Positions 18,164-26,987 of a stretch of 64,000 bases of DNA are shown in pieces. Each line of letters begins with the position of its first letter. Position 1 is the first letter of the stretch. The notes beneath the pieces were generated by a model that was given only the letters and a program-made list of their open reading frames with translations, searched no databases and was not told the DNA's origin. This stretch comes from CALXQW01 sp031553045 (GTDB taxonomy: Bacteria; Verrucomicrobiota; Verrucomicrobiia; Opitutales; Intestinicryptomonadaceae): positions 51,491-115,490 of the forward strand of contig JAVBLZ010000005.1 of assembly GCA_031553045.1 (NCBI GenBank), given 5' to 3'. The position numbers and the translations under genes are program-made.

Positions 18164-18281
18164 TGATAAAGGCAAGGTCGGGTCTCATGCAATTACAGAC
18201 GTCGCGAACCCCGCCAGGTTCGGAAGGAAGCAACGGTAGTGAACATCTTAATGTGCCGTGAGATACCTGACCCCTTTTTTT
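18164..18281 (+). ncRNA. ffs: Small signal recognition particle RNA (4.5S type)
   Basis: The apical loop carries the diagnostic bacterial SRP sequence CCAGGTTCGGAAGGAAGCAA (18214-18233), in which GGAAG binds Ffh. The flanks pair into a long rod: GGTCGGGTCTCATGCA from 18176 with TGTGCCGTGAGATACCTGACC ending at 18272. A T tract at 18275-18281 ends the transcript. The size of about 100-115 nt is that of the short SRP RNA without an Alu domain. The exact 5' end is inferred from the promoter. uppS starts only nine bases after the T tract. Confidence 0.95.
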
Positions 18282-18289
18282 ACCCACCA

Positions 18290-19072
18290 ATGTTTAGAAA
18301 AAAGCCAGATACAAATGCTAATCCCAAAATGTCTGCGCCCTTGGCTTTAGACGCAAATATAAGCGTACCCAGACATATTGCAATAATCATGGATGGCAAC
18401 GGCAGATGGGCTAAAGAGCGCAACAAACCTCGCAATTATGGGCATCACAAAGGGGCGGATTCAATCAGGAAAGTCTTGAAGGGCGCTCGTAAATTTGGGG
18501 TGGAATATATAACTCTTTACGCATTTTCTTCTGAAAATTGGTCTAGGCCGAAGGACGAGGTTAATGAGCTAATGAAGCTTCTTACAACTTCAATAAAACG
18601 TTATGAGAAGGATTTTGTAAAAAACCAGATACGCTTTCTTACCATTGGCGATATTGCTTCTTTGCCCAAAGATTCTTTTTCCGCCATAGAAAAACTTAAA
18701 AAAGTTACAGAAAAGTTCACCAAAAACCATTTGATTTTGGCGTTGAACTACGGTTCTCGGGATGAGGTTTTGCGCGCCACAAAAGCGATGCTTAAAGATG
18801 TGTCAAGCGGCAAGCTAAATGCGGAATCTTTAGATTGGGAAAAATATTCGTCATATCTTGACACGGCAAATATTCCTGATCCTGATTTGCTCATCAGAAC
18901 TTCAGGGGAGCAGCGCCTTAGCAATTATCTGATGTTGCAAGCGGCTTATGCGGAGCTTTATTTTACAGGCGTATATTGGCCTGATTTTGATGAAAAAGAG
19001 CTTGAAAAAGCAATACTTGAATACTCAATGCGCGAGCGTCGCTACGGAAAAACGGGGGAGCAACTTAAATGA
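18290..19072 (+). CDS. uppS: Undecaprenyl diphosphate synthase (isoprenyl transferase)
   Basis: The 260-residue protein has the cis-prenyltransferase motifs: IAIIMDGNGRWAKER with catalytic Asp35, GHHKGADSIR, LYAFSSENWSRP and DLLIRTSGEQRLSNYL near the end. It extends farnesyl diphosphate with isopentenyl units to make the lipid carrier for peptidoglycan and surface glycans. The ATG at 18290 is the first start after the SRP RNA; MSAPLALD at 18329 is an alternative. It overlaps cdsA by four bases (ATGA) and starts the isoprenoid and envelope operon. Confidence 0.95.
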   Translation: MFRKKPDTNANPKMSAPLALDANISVPRHIAIIMDGNGRWAKERNKPRNYGHHKGADSIRKVLKGARKFGVEYITLYAFSSENWSRPKDEVNELMKLLTTSIKRYEKDFVKNQIRFLTIGDIASLPKDSFSAIEKLKKVTEKFTKNHLILALNYGSRDEVLRATKAMLKDVSSGKLNAESLDWEKYSSYLDTANIPDPDLLIRTSGEQRLSNYLMLQAAYAELYFTGVYWPDFDEKELEKAILEYSMRERRYGKTGEQLK

Positions 19073-19914
19073 TTAAGCGCATAATAAGCACTTTGCTTCT
19101 TTGGGCCATAGTTTTTATGGCCGTTTTTTACGGTGGCAGCGTGGCTTTTTGTCTCTTGTTTTTGTTGCTTAGCGCACTTTGTCTTGTTGAGCTTGCCGAT
19201 ATGTTTGAGCGCTGCGGGTTCAAAGTTCTTAAAGTTTTTTCTCAGGTTGCAAATTTCCTCATACTTTCAACACCAATAGTTCTTTACTATCTGGGTTTGG
19301 ATTTCACGCTTTCAGGATTGGTGATTTTTGGCGTATGCGTATTTATTTTGGTCTGTATGACGCTTACTTCCCCATTTTCAGACTACTTCGGGAAAACCAT
19401 AATACCCACAATATTGGCAATTTTATTTGTGTCGTTTTTTGCGCATTGGATTATCCTGATAACCTTAAAATTCAGCATGGGCGGCTTTACGGGGGTGGTG
19501 TTTGCAATTTGGGCGATAGCTTCGGCAAAATTTACTGATGTAGGAGGCTATGCCGTGGGTTGCGTCTTTGGCAGGCACAAACTTTCGCCGTCCATTAGTC
19601 CGAATAAAAGTTGGGAGGGGCTCATAGGCGGGCTTCTTTCGTCGATGGCGGTTTCGGTTTTGATAGTTTGGTGTTTGGGCAAACATCTGCCTGATTATTT
19701 TACGCCCACTTGTGCGGCTTTGGCTTCAATACCTTTGGGGCTTGCGGGTTTGGTGTCGGATTTGTTTGAATCTGTGCTCAAACGCAGGGCGAATGTAAAA
19801 GACTCCGGGCGCATTATCCCAGGCATAGGCGGGGCGTTAGACCTTGCGGATTCCATGTTATTAAGCGCTCCTCTGGCGTTTTTAATTTTATTTACAATAG
19901 GAAGTTTTAATTAG
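19069..19914 (+). CDS. cdsA: Phosphatidate cytidylyltransferase
   Basis: The 281-residue polytopic protein has about eight membrane segments. Its C-terminal signature is KDSGRIIPGIGGALDLADS, a variant of the CDP-diglyceride synthase motif, with IGG and LDLAD in place of HGG and LDRxD. From memory, such variants occur in other Planctomycetes and Verrucomicrobia. It makes CDP-diacylglycerol from phosphatidate and CTP, the branch point of phospholipid synthesis. It overlaps uppS by four bases and precedes dxr by two bases, the common uppS-cdsA-dxr-rseP order. Confidence 0.93.
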   Translation: MIKRIISTLLLWAIVFMAVFYGGSVAFCLLFLLLSALCLVELADMFERCGFKVLKVFSQVANFLILSTPIVLYYLGLDFTLSGLVIFGVCVFILVCMTLTSPFSDYFGKTIIPTILAILFVSFFAHWIILITLKFSMGGFTGVVFAIWAIASAKFTDVGGYAVGCVFGRHKLSPSISPNKSWEGLIGGLLSSMAVSVLIVWCLGKHLPDYFTPTCAALASIPLGLAGLVSDLFESVLKRRANVKDSGRIIPGIGGALDLADSMLLSAPLAFLILFTIGSFN

Positions 19915-19916
19915 AT

Positions 19917-21086
19917 ATGCAAAAAACAAAATTGGTTATTTTGGGGGCTACAGGCTCCATAGGCGACAGTACCTTGCAGGTTGTCAGGGCAAATTCAAGC
20001 AGGCTTGAAATTGTGGGTATTGCCGCAAATTCAAATTGGGAGGAGCTTTTAAAAATTTCTTACGAGTTCAATGTGAGCCACATCGCAATTTATGATGAAA
20101 AAGCTTTTAACGACGCCAAGTCTTCGGGTCAATTTGCGGGCAAGAATTTATACAAGGGTGAAGAAGGGCTTTGCGAAATTTCTGTTTTGCCTGAGGCAAA
20201 TATGGTGGTTGCTGCGGTTGTCGGCACAAAGGCTTTAAAGCCCACATTGGCGGCTATAGAAGCCGGCAAGGATATCGCCCTGGCAAATAAGGAACTTTTG
20301 GTGATGGCGGGCAAATTTGTAACTGCCGCAGCCAAGCGTAAGGGTGTTGAAATTCTGCCTTTGGATAGCGAGCATAACGCAATTTTTCAGTGCGTGTGCG
20401 GGTCTGAAGTTCGCGATATCAGCAAGCTTATTTTGACCGCTAGCGGGGGCATGTTTAGGGATTTTACCCGTGCGCAGATGATGAAAATACGCCCCAAAGA
20501 CGCCTTGAAACACCCAAATTGGAATATGGGCCCCAAGGTTACCGTAGATTCGTCAACCCTCGCAAACAAAGGGCTTGAGGTTATAGAGGCAAAGTGGCTG
20601 TTTGGCGTAAATGATGAGCAAATAGATGTTGTGGTGCATCGCAACAGCATAGTGCATTCTATGGTGCAATTTGTGGACGGCTCTATACTTGCGCATCTTT
20701 CTCCGCCCAGCATGACATTTGCGATATCGCACAGTTTGCTGTATCCTCGCAGGGGGATTCCCGTTATGGAAACTTTAGATTTTTCCAAGCCGCTTTCTTT
20801 AGATTTTTATCCGCCAAATCTTGAGCTTTTCCCATGTTTAAAACACGCTTTTGATGCGCTAAAAATCGGCGGAACGGCAACTACCGTTTTTAATGCCGCC
20901 AATGAAGTTGCTGTGGAAAAATTCATGAAAGGCGCTTTGCACTGGCTTGATATTGCTAGTGTTGTTGGTGAGACTCTTTCAAAAATGAACCATATAGACC
21001 CGATTACTTTAGACGATGTCTTGTCTGTTGATGCAGACGCAAGGCGTGTTGCCACAATAATCGCACAGACGCAATTTGCAGGTTGA
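19917..21086 (+). CDS. dxr: 1-deoxy-D-xylulose-5-phosphate reductoisomerase
   Basis: The 389-residue protein has the NADPH-binding motif LGATGSIGDSTLQ, ANKELLVMAG, the metal- and substrate-binding PLDSEHNAIFQ and VDSSTLANKGLEVIEA segments, and the flexible-loop region with HRNSIVHSMV. It catalyses the first committed step of the MEP isoprenoid pathway, which ispG later in this operon continues. The start is two bases after cdsA; the stop is immediately followed by rseP. Confidence 0.97.
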   Translation: MQKTKLVILGATGSIGDSTLQVVRANSSRLEIVGIAANSNWEELLKISYEFNVSHIAIYDEKAFNDAKSSGQFAGKNLYKGEEGLCEISVLPEANMVVAAVVGTKALKPTLAAIEAGKDIALANKELLVMAGKFVTAAAKRKGVEILPLDSEHNAIFQCVCGSEVRDISKLILTASGGMFRDFTRAQMMKIRPKDALKHPNWNMGPKVTVDSSTLANKGLEVIEAKWLFGVNDEQIDVVVHRNSIVHSMVQFVDGSILAHLSPPSMTFAISHSLLYPRRGIPVMETLDFSKPLSLDFYPPNLELFPCLKHAFDALKIGGTATTVFNAANEVAVEKFMKGALHWLDIASVVGETLSKMNHIDPITLDDVLSVDADARRVATIIAQTQFAG

Positions 21087-21087
21087 T

Positions 21088-22896
21088 ATGTCCGCTTATT
21101 CTGAAATATTTACTCAGACATGGGCAATGATATTGGTTGTGGTCTTTTTTGGCGGCTCAATATTTGTGCATGAGCTTGGGCATTTCTTGGCGGCAAAATG
21201 GCGTGGTTTGCGTGTCGAAAGATTCTCGATAGGCTTTGGTCCTAAAATTTTTGAGTGGAAGGGCAAAGACGGGTGTCGGTATAGGGTTAGTCTGTTGCCT
21301 TTAGGCGGTTATGTTGCCTTGCCTGAGCTTGCCGATATGGGCGCTTTAGAGGGCGGTTCGCCATCAAATAAAAGTTCAAAGACGCTTTCTTATTTTGACA
21401 AATTTTCCGTAAGTTTTGCGGGCGCATTATTCAATTTGTTTTTGGCTACGCTCTTGGCGGCGATAGTATGGCTGCTAGGCGTGCCCGTTAGCGCAACTTT
21501 TAACACAACGCAAATAGGCAATGTGTCTGAAAAAATTTATACCATAAGCGGTGAAGAAATCGAAAATCCGGCATTTAAAGCGGGTCTTAAGGCGGGCGAC
21601 AAAGTTTTGGCTATTGACGGCAGGGGCGTTAAACAGTTTTCCGACATTATGGAATTTGTTGCAATAGGCTCTGGCAGGGATGCGGAGGGAAAACCTGAAT
21701 CTTTGTTCAAGATTGAAAGAGATGGCAAGGTTTTAGAAATCAAAGTATCGCCAAAGCTAATGCAGACAAACTTACAAACGGGGGATGCTCTCAGGATTCT
21801 TCCAATAGAGCCCGCCACAAAACTCAAGATAGCAAGGGTCGTAAAAAACTCTCCGGCGGCGCTTGGTGGGCTAAAAGTTAATGATGAAATTGTGGGTGTT
21901 AACGGGTCTCGGGTTTATTCAAATATTCAGATTGTAAAGCATCTGCAAAAGCTTTCCGACAATGAAGGTATGACGCTGGACATCCTCAGGGGAGAGGTGC
22001 GGCAAGCTTTACAAATTGTGCCTAGGCAAATTTTTGTAACCAAACCGCTTTGTGAAATTGAACTGCCTGACGGTGCAGGTAAGATTGAATTTGTCTTGCA
22101 GACTACCGAATCTTCAGACTCAAAAAACCCCAACAGTGTTGATACATTGGGCAATGTTATTATTTATAGAATTTCAAGCAAAAGCCATCTGCTTTCAGGC
22201 TTGAATATCGGCGACAGGGTGCTGCAAATTGCAAGCAAGGATATAAGTACGATAATGCAGTTAGATACCCTGATTTTAAAGGCTTTGCAGACAGACTCAT
22301 GCAAGCTAGATTTGATGAGTCCTGACGGGAATTTAAAATACGTTATTTTGCCCAAAGGCACTTCAAGCAAAATCATACCCGCAAGGGAAAGCAGAATGAT
22401 AGGCTATGAAATTAAAGATGAAATCATAGTTGAACACCCAAATATCCCAACCCAATTTTGGACGGCGGCGGTGCGCACTTATGATGCGTTGTTTAGCCTG
22501 CTAAACCCCCAAAGCGATGTTGGCATAAAGCACCTTGCGGGGCCCGTGGATATTGTCAGAATAATGCACAGGCTTTCATTTTTACATATATCAAAAATTT
22601 TGTCTTTTGTGGTTTTGCTCAATATAAACCTCGCAATTTTAAATTTGCTGCCCATACCCGTTTTAGACGGCGGGCATATCATGTTTGCGACAATCGCAAA
22701 AATTTTGGGGCGCCCAATTCCGCAAAAAATCATCTCGGGCATACAGGGCGTCTTTGTGATATTGTTCATGTCTTTCATGCTTTATATATTCACCTTTGGC
22801 TTCTTGCGCTGGGCGGGGGATATAGAGCAGCAAAATAACCAAGTATTCGAGAGCGAATACATAATTGATAATTCAAAATTGTTTAAAGATGAATAG
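21088..22896 (+). CDS. rseP: Site-2 intramembrane zinc metalloprotease with extra PDZ domains
   Basis: The 602-residue protein has HELGH at residues 28-32 in the first membrane helix and the second metal-ligand motif LDGGH with Asp527 in the C-terminal membrane part. Between them is a long periplasmic region, larger than in the approximately 450-residue E. coli RseP. I can see two clear PDZ units (KAGLKAGDKVLAIDG and GGLKVNDEIVGVNG) and a third PDZ-like one (LSGLNIGDRVLQIAS). RseP-type proteases cut anti-sigma factors and signal-peptide remnants in the membrane. The ATG at 21088 overlaps the dxr stop region by none. Its stop overlaps the ispG start by eight bases. Confidence 0.93.
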   Translation: MSAYSEIFTQTWAMILVVVFFGGSIFVHELGHFLAAKWRGLRVERFSIGFGPKIFEWKGKDGCRYRVSLLPLGGYVALPELADMGALEGGSPSNKSSKTLSYFDKFSVSFAGALFNLFLATLLAAIVWLLGVPVSATFNTTQIGNVSEKIYTISGEEIENPAFKAGLKAGDKVLAIDGRGVKQFSDIMEFVAIGSGRDAEGKPESLFKIERDGKVLEIKVSPKLMQTNLQTGDALRILPIEPATKLKIARVVKNSPAALGGLKVNDEIVGVNGSRVYSNIQIVKHLQKLSDNEGMTLDILRGEVRQALQIVPRQIFVTKPLCEIELPDGAGKIEFVLQTTESSDSKNPNSVDTLGNVIIYRISSKSHLLSGLNIGDRVLQIASKDISTIMQLDTLILKALQTDSCKLDLMSPDGNLKYVILPKGTSSKIIPARESRMIGYEIKDEIIVEHPNIPTQFWTAAVRTYDALFSLLNPQSDVGIKHLAGPVDIVRIMHRLSFLHISKILSFVVLLNINLAILNLLPIPVLDGGHIMFATIAKILGRPIPQKIISGIQGVFVILFMSFMLYIFTFGFLRWAGDIEQQNNQVFESEYIIDNSKLFKDE

Positions 22897-24712
22897 CTAC
22901 ACACTTTCTAGATTTAATTGCGTTCGTAAAATAACTTCAGAGACTATTGTCGGCAATATAGGCATAGGCGGTAAAAATCCTATACGCATACAGTCTATGG
23001 CAAACACCAAGACGCAAGATGTTGCTTCTTCCGTAAAACAATGTATCGCTTTGGCGGAAGCCGGTAGCGAGCTTATACGCTTTACCGCCCAAAATCTTGA
23101 AGCCGCAAAGGCGCTTAAAGATATATCTAAAGAATTCCGCAAGGCGGGTTTCACAAATCCACTTGTCGCCGACATACATTTCTTGCCGCAGACAGCTATG
23201 GAGGCTGTTGAGCATGTGGAAAAAATCCGTGTCAACCCAGGTAACTTTTCCGATAAAAAGAAGGGCTTGTTAAATTACACAGACGCTCAATACAAAGAAG
23301 AACTTGAAATTGTGCGTGAGAAATTTACCCCTCTAGTTTTGCGCTGTAAGGAGCTTGGCAGGGCAATACGCATTGGCACAAATCACGGTTCTCTTTCGGA
23401 CAGAATCATCAGCCGATACGGCGACACTTCTTTTGGCATGGTGGAAGCTGCGCTTGAATTTGCCAGAATCTGCCAAGATTTGAATTTTAAAAATTTGGTA
23501 TTTTCATTCAAGGCAAGCAACACTCGCATCATGACCGACACTTACAGGCTTGCTTCAAAAATGATGGCGGATGAAGGTATGAATTATCCTTTGCATCTTG
23601 GCGTTACCGAGGCGGGCTTTGGCAGAGATGCCCGCATAAAAAGCGCAATAGGCATAGGCGGGCTCTTGTTCGACGGCTTGGGCGATACAATCAGAGTTTC
23701 TTTAACGGAAGACCCTGTAGAAGAAATTCCGGTCGCAAAAGAAATTGTGGCGCTCGCCCAAAAGGCGCAAACCCAAAGCGCCTTGGCACAGTGCGATGAA
23801 GGTCTAGATTTTTACAACTACTCACGCAGAAAATCTGAAGTTGTAGAGCTTTCTTCAGGCAAGCTTGGCGGAAGCGCTGCTCTTATGGTTGCAGAAATTT
23901 TGCAGGCGGGTCAAAAGCCTTCAGACAAGGCTGAAATCAGCCTAATTAAAAAAGCGGATTCTTATGAATCTTTGGACGGCTCTGTTTTATTCAAAAAATA
24001 TTCAAAGGGCGACACCGTAAAACTCAGTCAAGATTTGGAATCTTCCTGCGCACGTATAATAGCGGAAATTCCTGCGGACTCCATTGAGGAATTTGCCGAT
24101 ATACTGCGTGAAAATGACAGCCGTATAATATTTGCTCCGGCAAAGGCTTCGGGCGGCAGGCACTCTGTGGGCGAAGCACGCTTGGCGGCGGGCATCATGA
24201 ATACTCTCAAACTCAATACGCCTATATTTATTTTCTGCGATTCCGAAAAATTGTTTTCAAAAGAATTGAGCCAAGACGCAAAAATTAATGAGGCAAGCGT
24301 ATATCTGGGCTCTTTGCTTTGCGACGGTATAGGCGATATTGCCTGCGTAAATATCTCAGACTCTCCTGAAGACAACGCTCAACTATGTCTGGATATTCTG
24401 CAAGGCGCACGTGCACGCAAAAGCAAAGCCGAATACATAGCCTGCCCAAGCTGCGGTAGAACACTTTTCAATATCCAAGAAACCGCCGAAGTTATTAAAA
24501 AACATACCGAACACATGAAAAACGTAACTATCGCAGTCATGGGCTGCATAGTCAACGGCCCCGGCGAAATGGCAGACGCCGACTACGGTTACGTCGGCGG
24601 CGCACCAGGTAAAATAAATCTCTATAAAGGCAAAACCTGCGTGCAAATGAACATCCCACAAGCAGAAGCTCTCGACCGTCTCCTTAAGCTTATCCAAGAC
24701 GACAAAGCCTAG
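22889..24712 (+). CDS. ispG: 4-hydroxy-3-methylbut-2-en-1-yl diphosphate synthase, long (three-domain) form
   Basis: The 607-residue protein has an N-terminal TIM barrel (IQSMANTKTQDV, VADIHFLP, RVNPGNF, IGTNHGSLSDR), a large middle insert of about 170 residues, and the C-terminal iron-sulfur domain. The three cluster cysteines are visible: C519 and C522 in CPSC, and C553 in MGCIVNGPGE. The insert is the one found in plant, chlamydial and Bacteroidetes IspG, in line with a PVC-group source. It makes HMBPP, the penultimate MEP-pathway step. It ends the operon. The first hairpin arm of the next repeat locus starts at the G of its TAG stop. Confidence 0.96.
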   Translation: MNSYTLSRFNCVRKITSETIVGNIGIGGKNPIRIQSMANTKTQDVASSVKQCIALAEAGSELIRFTAQNLEAAKALKDISKEFRKAGFTNPLVADIHFLPQTAMEAVEHVEKIRVNPGNFSDKKKGLLNYTDAQYKEELEIVREKFTPLVLRCKELGRAIRIGTNHGSLSDRIISRYGDTSFGMVEAALEFARICQDLNFKNLVFSFKASNTRIMTDTYRLASKMMADEGMNYPLHLGVTEAGFGRDARIKSAIGIGGLLFDGLGDTIRVSLTEDPVEEIPVAKEIVALAQKAQTQSALAQCDEGLDFYNYSRRKSEVVELSSGKLGGSAALMVAEILQAGQKPSDKAEISLIKKADSYESLDGSVLFKKYSKGDTVKLSQDLESSCARIIAEIPADSIEEFADILRENDSRIIFAPAKASGGRHSVGEARLAAGIMNTLKLNTPIFIFCDSEKLFSKELSQDAKINEASVYLGSLLCDGIGDIACVNISDSPEDNAQLCLDILQGARARKSKAEYIACPSCGRTLFNIQETAEVIKKHTEHMKNVTIAVMGCIVNGPGEMADADYGYVGGAPGKINLYKGKTCVQMNIPQAEALDRLLKLIQDDKA

Positions 24713-24840
24713 TTTTGGCAGACTTGTTTGGCGAATAACTGCGTTGCTGCGGGCGTTTCGGCACTGGTCATGTACATTAAGTACATTCCCACCGCCTCAC
24801 ACCCTTGCGCCTTGTTCTTCATCCAAACCGTACTGCCAAA
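24713..24840 (+). repeat. GTTTTGGCAG-type long hairpin, unit 1
   Basis: The arms are TTTTGGCAG (24713-24721) and CTGCCAAA (24833-24840), with a second paired segment GTTTGG (24726-24731) and CCAAAC (24823-24828) at equal distance. The tip holds ATGTAC/GTACAT (24770-24786). The interior, GCTGCGGGCGTTTCGG through ATTCCC and CCTCACACC, is recognisably related to the interior of module A at 50134-50195. Confidence 0.75.
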
Positions 24841-24971
24841 GTTTTGGCAGACTTGTTTGGCGAATAGTTCCGTTTACTTCGTGAATATGACTGAGAATGT
24901 AGCGCTGCTACTATTCTCACCCATCTTCACTTCGTAATACTCACTCTTCATCCAAACCGTGCTGCCAAAAC
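24841..24971 (+). repeat. GTTTTGGCAG-type long hairpin, unit 2
   Basis: It is a tandem neighbour of unit 1 with the same arms: GTTTTGGCAG (24841-24850) and CTGCCAAAAC (24962-24971), plus GTTTGG (24855-24860) and CCAAAC (24952-24957). The tip differs from unit 1: a strong hairpin at 24893-24918 (GAGAAT-GTAGC / GCTAC-ATTCTC). This tip is related, in inverted orientation, to 50456-50519. Confidence 0.75.
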
Positions 24972-25070
24972 GGTAAAGTGTGTGGGGTGCTTCCAAAACT
25001 TTCTTTAATGGTTAAAGTTGGATTTTATTAAAGAGATGTTGCGCTTCCAAAACTTTCTTTAATTAGGTAA
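24972..25070 (+). repeat. AT-rich block with CTTCCAAAACTTTCTTTAAT repeated twice
   Basis: The 20-base string CTTCCAAAACTTTCTTTAAT occurs at 24990-25009 and again at 25044-25063, and once more in the 6.4-kb locus. The first copy and its flanks align with 6403-6466. No coding potential was seen. The rest of this gap to 25188 has only two small hairpins. Confidence 0.6.
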
Positions 25071-25090
25071 GGTGGGTTTATTTTTTGATG

Positions 25091-25107
25091 CTGTGCCATT
25101 GGCACAG
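25091..25107. other. Short perfect hairpin CTGTGCC-ATT-GGCACAG
   Basis: A seven-base perfect stem with a three-base loop, between the repeat block and the symporter terminator. It lacks a T tract, so it is not an obvious terminator. Confidence 0.4.
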
Positions 25108-25137
25108 TCAGCCTAATGCCTTGTTGAAAATGATAAC

Positions 25138-25170
25138 AAAAAAAAGCTTGGAGAGTTTCCAAGCTTTTAA
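25138..25170. terminator. Bidirectional terminator at the end of the symporter operon
   Basis: AAAAGCTTGGA (25142-25152) pairs with TCCAAGCTTTT (25158-25168), loop GAGTT. There are A residues on the left and T residues on the right, so it can stop transcripts from the minus-strand symporter gene and from the plus-strand side. Confidence 0.85.
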
Positions 25171-25188
25171 AATTTTCGTAATTTTCTT

Positions 25189-26970
25189 CTACTTCTTACA
25201 GCAGCAAGATTCGCATTCTTTTTCTTTCTTGCGCTTCTTTTTGACGTTTTCAATAGCCCAAAATGATGCGCCGCTTATCATTGCTAAAACAATGGTAAAG
25301 ATAATCAAAATTATGCGTTCATGCGCATTCACAACTGAAAGAAGCGCCATCATGATTGTGAATACAAGCATACTCCAAGCAACCACATACAAAGGCATTG
25401 GGCTTGCCTGAACTTTAACGGCTTTTTCTTCTTCAGCTTCCAGCGCCTGAATTTCTTTCCAACCGGAGTCAACTTTTTTGCCCGCCATAAAATGCATAAC
25501 TGTGCAAATTATCATGGGGAATACAACACCCACCGTTGTCTTGTCAAGATACCATGCGCTTTTTAACTCATAGGTATTTATAATGTTTTGTATTGATGGG
25601 AGTGTTACAAACCAGCCTTCAGCTATGCCAACAGATATCAAGCCCAGAGGCAATGAAATTAGCACGCACCAGAATATTGAGTGTCTTGAAAGCCTCTTGC
25701 TAAATAGTGAAAACATGACGGGCGCCAAAATCGGCACTGCCATAACCTGAGCTGCACTGATAATAAGCTTTTCTACGCCACCCATAAGCGGTATGAGTAT
25801 TGCCAGTATTGCCATCAATAAGCCCAAGAGCACCGTAAATACCCTGCCTACGGTTACCAGAGTTCTTTCTGAAGGATGTTTGACCAAGGGTCTATAAATG
25901 TCATGTGTAAGAACACCTGAGAACACGTTGAGCTGTGCGCTCATCATAGATGCCGTTGCGGCAAATAAAGCAGCAACCATCAAGCCCAGCATACCCGAAG
26001 GCAATACCGATTTGCATGAAAGTATGTAGGCGTTTTCAGCCAATATGCGTAAAGAAATTTCATCAATGCCGTCTGGTATTGGGCTTTTTAAGCGCCAAAT
26101 TAACGGTGGCAAAAGCCAAAGGGCAGGGCTTGCCAAATAGAGAAATCCAAACAAATATGCGCTCTTTTTTGCCTCATTTTGAGAGGGCACGCAGATATAA
26201 CGCTGCACATACGCAAGCTCTGCGCCTATAACAAAGTAGTGAATCATGAACCAGCCAAAGAGGAAGTAGAATGAATACTGCGCATTAAGCGGCATTTCAA
26301 AACCGGCAGGCCTGTTTGCCCAGGCTTGCGCCAAGTCGGGAATATTCATCAAGCTAAGCGGAACAACAAATATCACCGCCAAATTCAATATTATGAACTG
26401 AATTGTGTCTGTCATCAAAACCGCCCACAATCCGCCAGACATCGTGTAGATTATCACAACAAGCGTAATGCCGAGTATCCACAAATTCCTGTCCATAGTA
26501 GAGATTACCACTTGCCCTGTATCGTCGCAGAACAATATTGTAAGCAAGATTGTGGAAAATGCGTAAAGCGCACCCGCAGAACTCAGTATGCGGAAAACCA
26601 TCATGAACCAAGTGTAAAACTGCAAAGCGCCCGTTCCGAAACGTTTTGTAATGTATTCGGCGGGGGTTTTAATCCCCAGCTTTTTCCATTTTCCAGCGAC
26701 CGTGTAGCCCACGGCTAATGCCGATAAACCGTAGCACAGGTTGATTGCTATTGCCACTGCGCCATATTTATACGCTATGCCACCCCAAACTACAAAAGTG
26801 TTTGCAGAGAACATCGCCATAAAGCCGCTCAGCCCACTGACCCACCAAGGCGATTGCCCACCTGCGGCAAAAAGGTCAGAAGTGTTTTTTACCATTTTGC
26901 CCAGCATGACGCCAATAGTAATCATGCAGACAAGGTAACCGCCGAATATAATCCAGTCTAGATATGTCAT
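25189..26970 (-). CDS. Sodium:solute symporter (SSS family)
   Basis: The 593-residue protein has about 13 transmembrane helices and the SSS pattern: LFAAGGQSPWWVSGLSGF near the N-terminus, KTPAEYITKRFG in the loop after helix 3, and TASMMSAQLNVFSGVLTHDIY with the Na-site helix. It probably imports a sugar, sugar acid or similar organic solute with sodium. The C-terminus is a cytosolic tail ending in Lys-rich and Cys-rich sequence (CESCCCKK). It lies 17 bases after the FAD oxidoreductase gene on the same strand, so the two form an operon and likely share a substrate. Confidence 0.92.
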   Translation of the reverse strand: MTYLDWIIFGGYLVCMITIGVMLGKMVKNTSDLFAAGGQSPWWVSGLSGFMAMFSANTFVVWGGIAYKYGAVAIAINLCYGLSALAVGYTVAGKWKKLGIKTPAEYITKRFGTGALQFYTWFMMVFRILSSAGALYAFSTILLTILFCDDTGQVVISTMDRNLWILGITLVVIIYTMSGGLWAVLMTDTIQFIILNLAVIFVVPLSLMNIPDLAQAWANRPAGFEMPLNAQYSFYFLFGWFMIHYFVIGAELAYVQRYICVPSQNEAKKSAYLFGFLYLASPALWLLPPLIWRLKSPIPDGIDEISLRILAENAYILSCKSVLPSGMLGLMVAALFAATASMMSAQLNVFSGVLTHDIYRPLVKHPSERTLVTVGRVFTVLLGLLMAILAILIPLMGGVEKLIISAAQVMAVPILAPVMFSLFSKRLSRHSIFWCVLISLPLGLISVGIAEGWFVTLPSIQNIINTYELKSAWYLDKTTVGVVFPMIICTVMHFMAGKKVDSGWKEIQALEAEEEKAVKVQASPMPLYVVAWSMLVFTIMMALLSVVNAHERIILIIFTIVLAMISGASFWAIENVKKKRKKEKECESCCCKK

Positions 26971-26987
26971 TGTATTTTTATGTTAAA

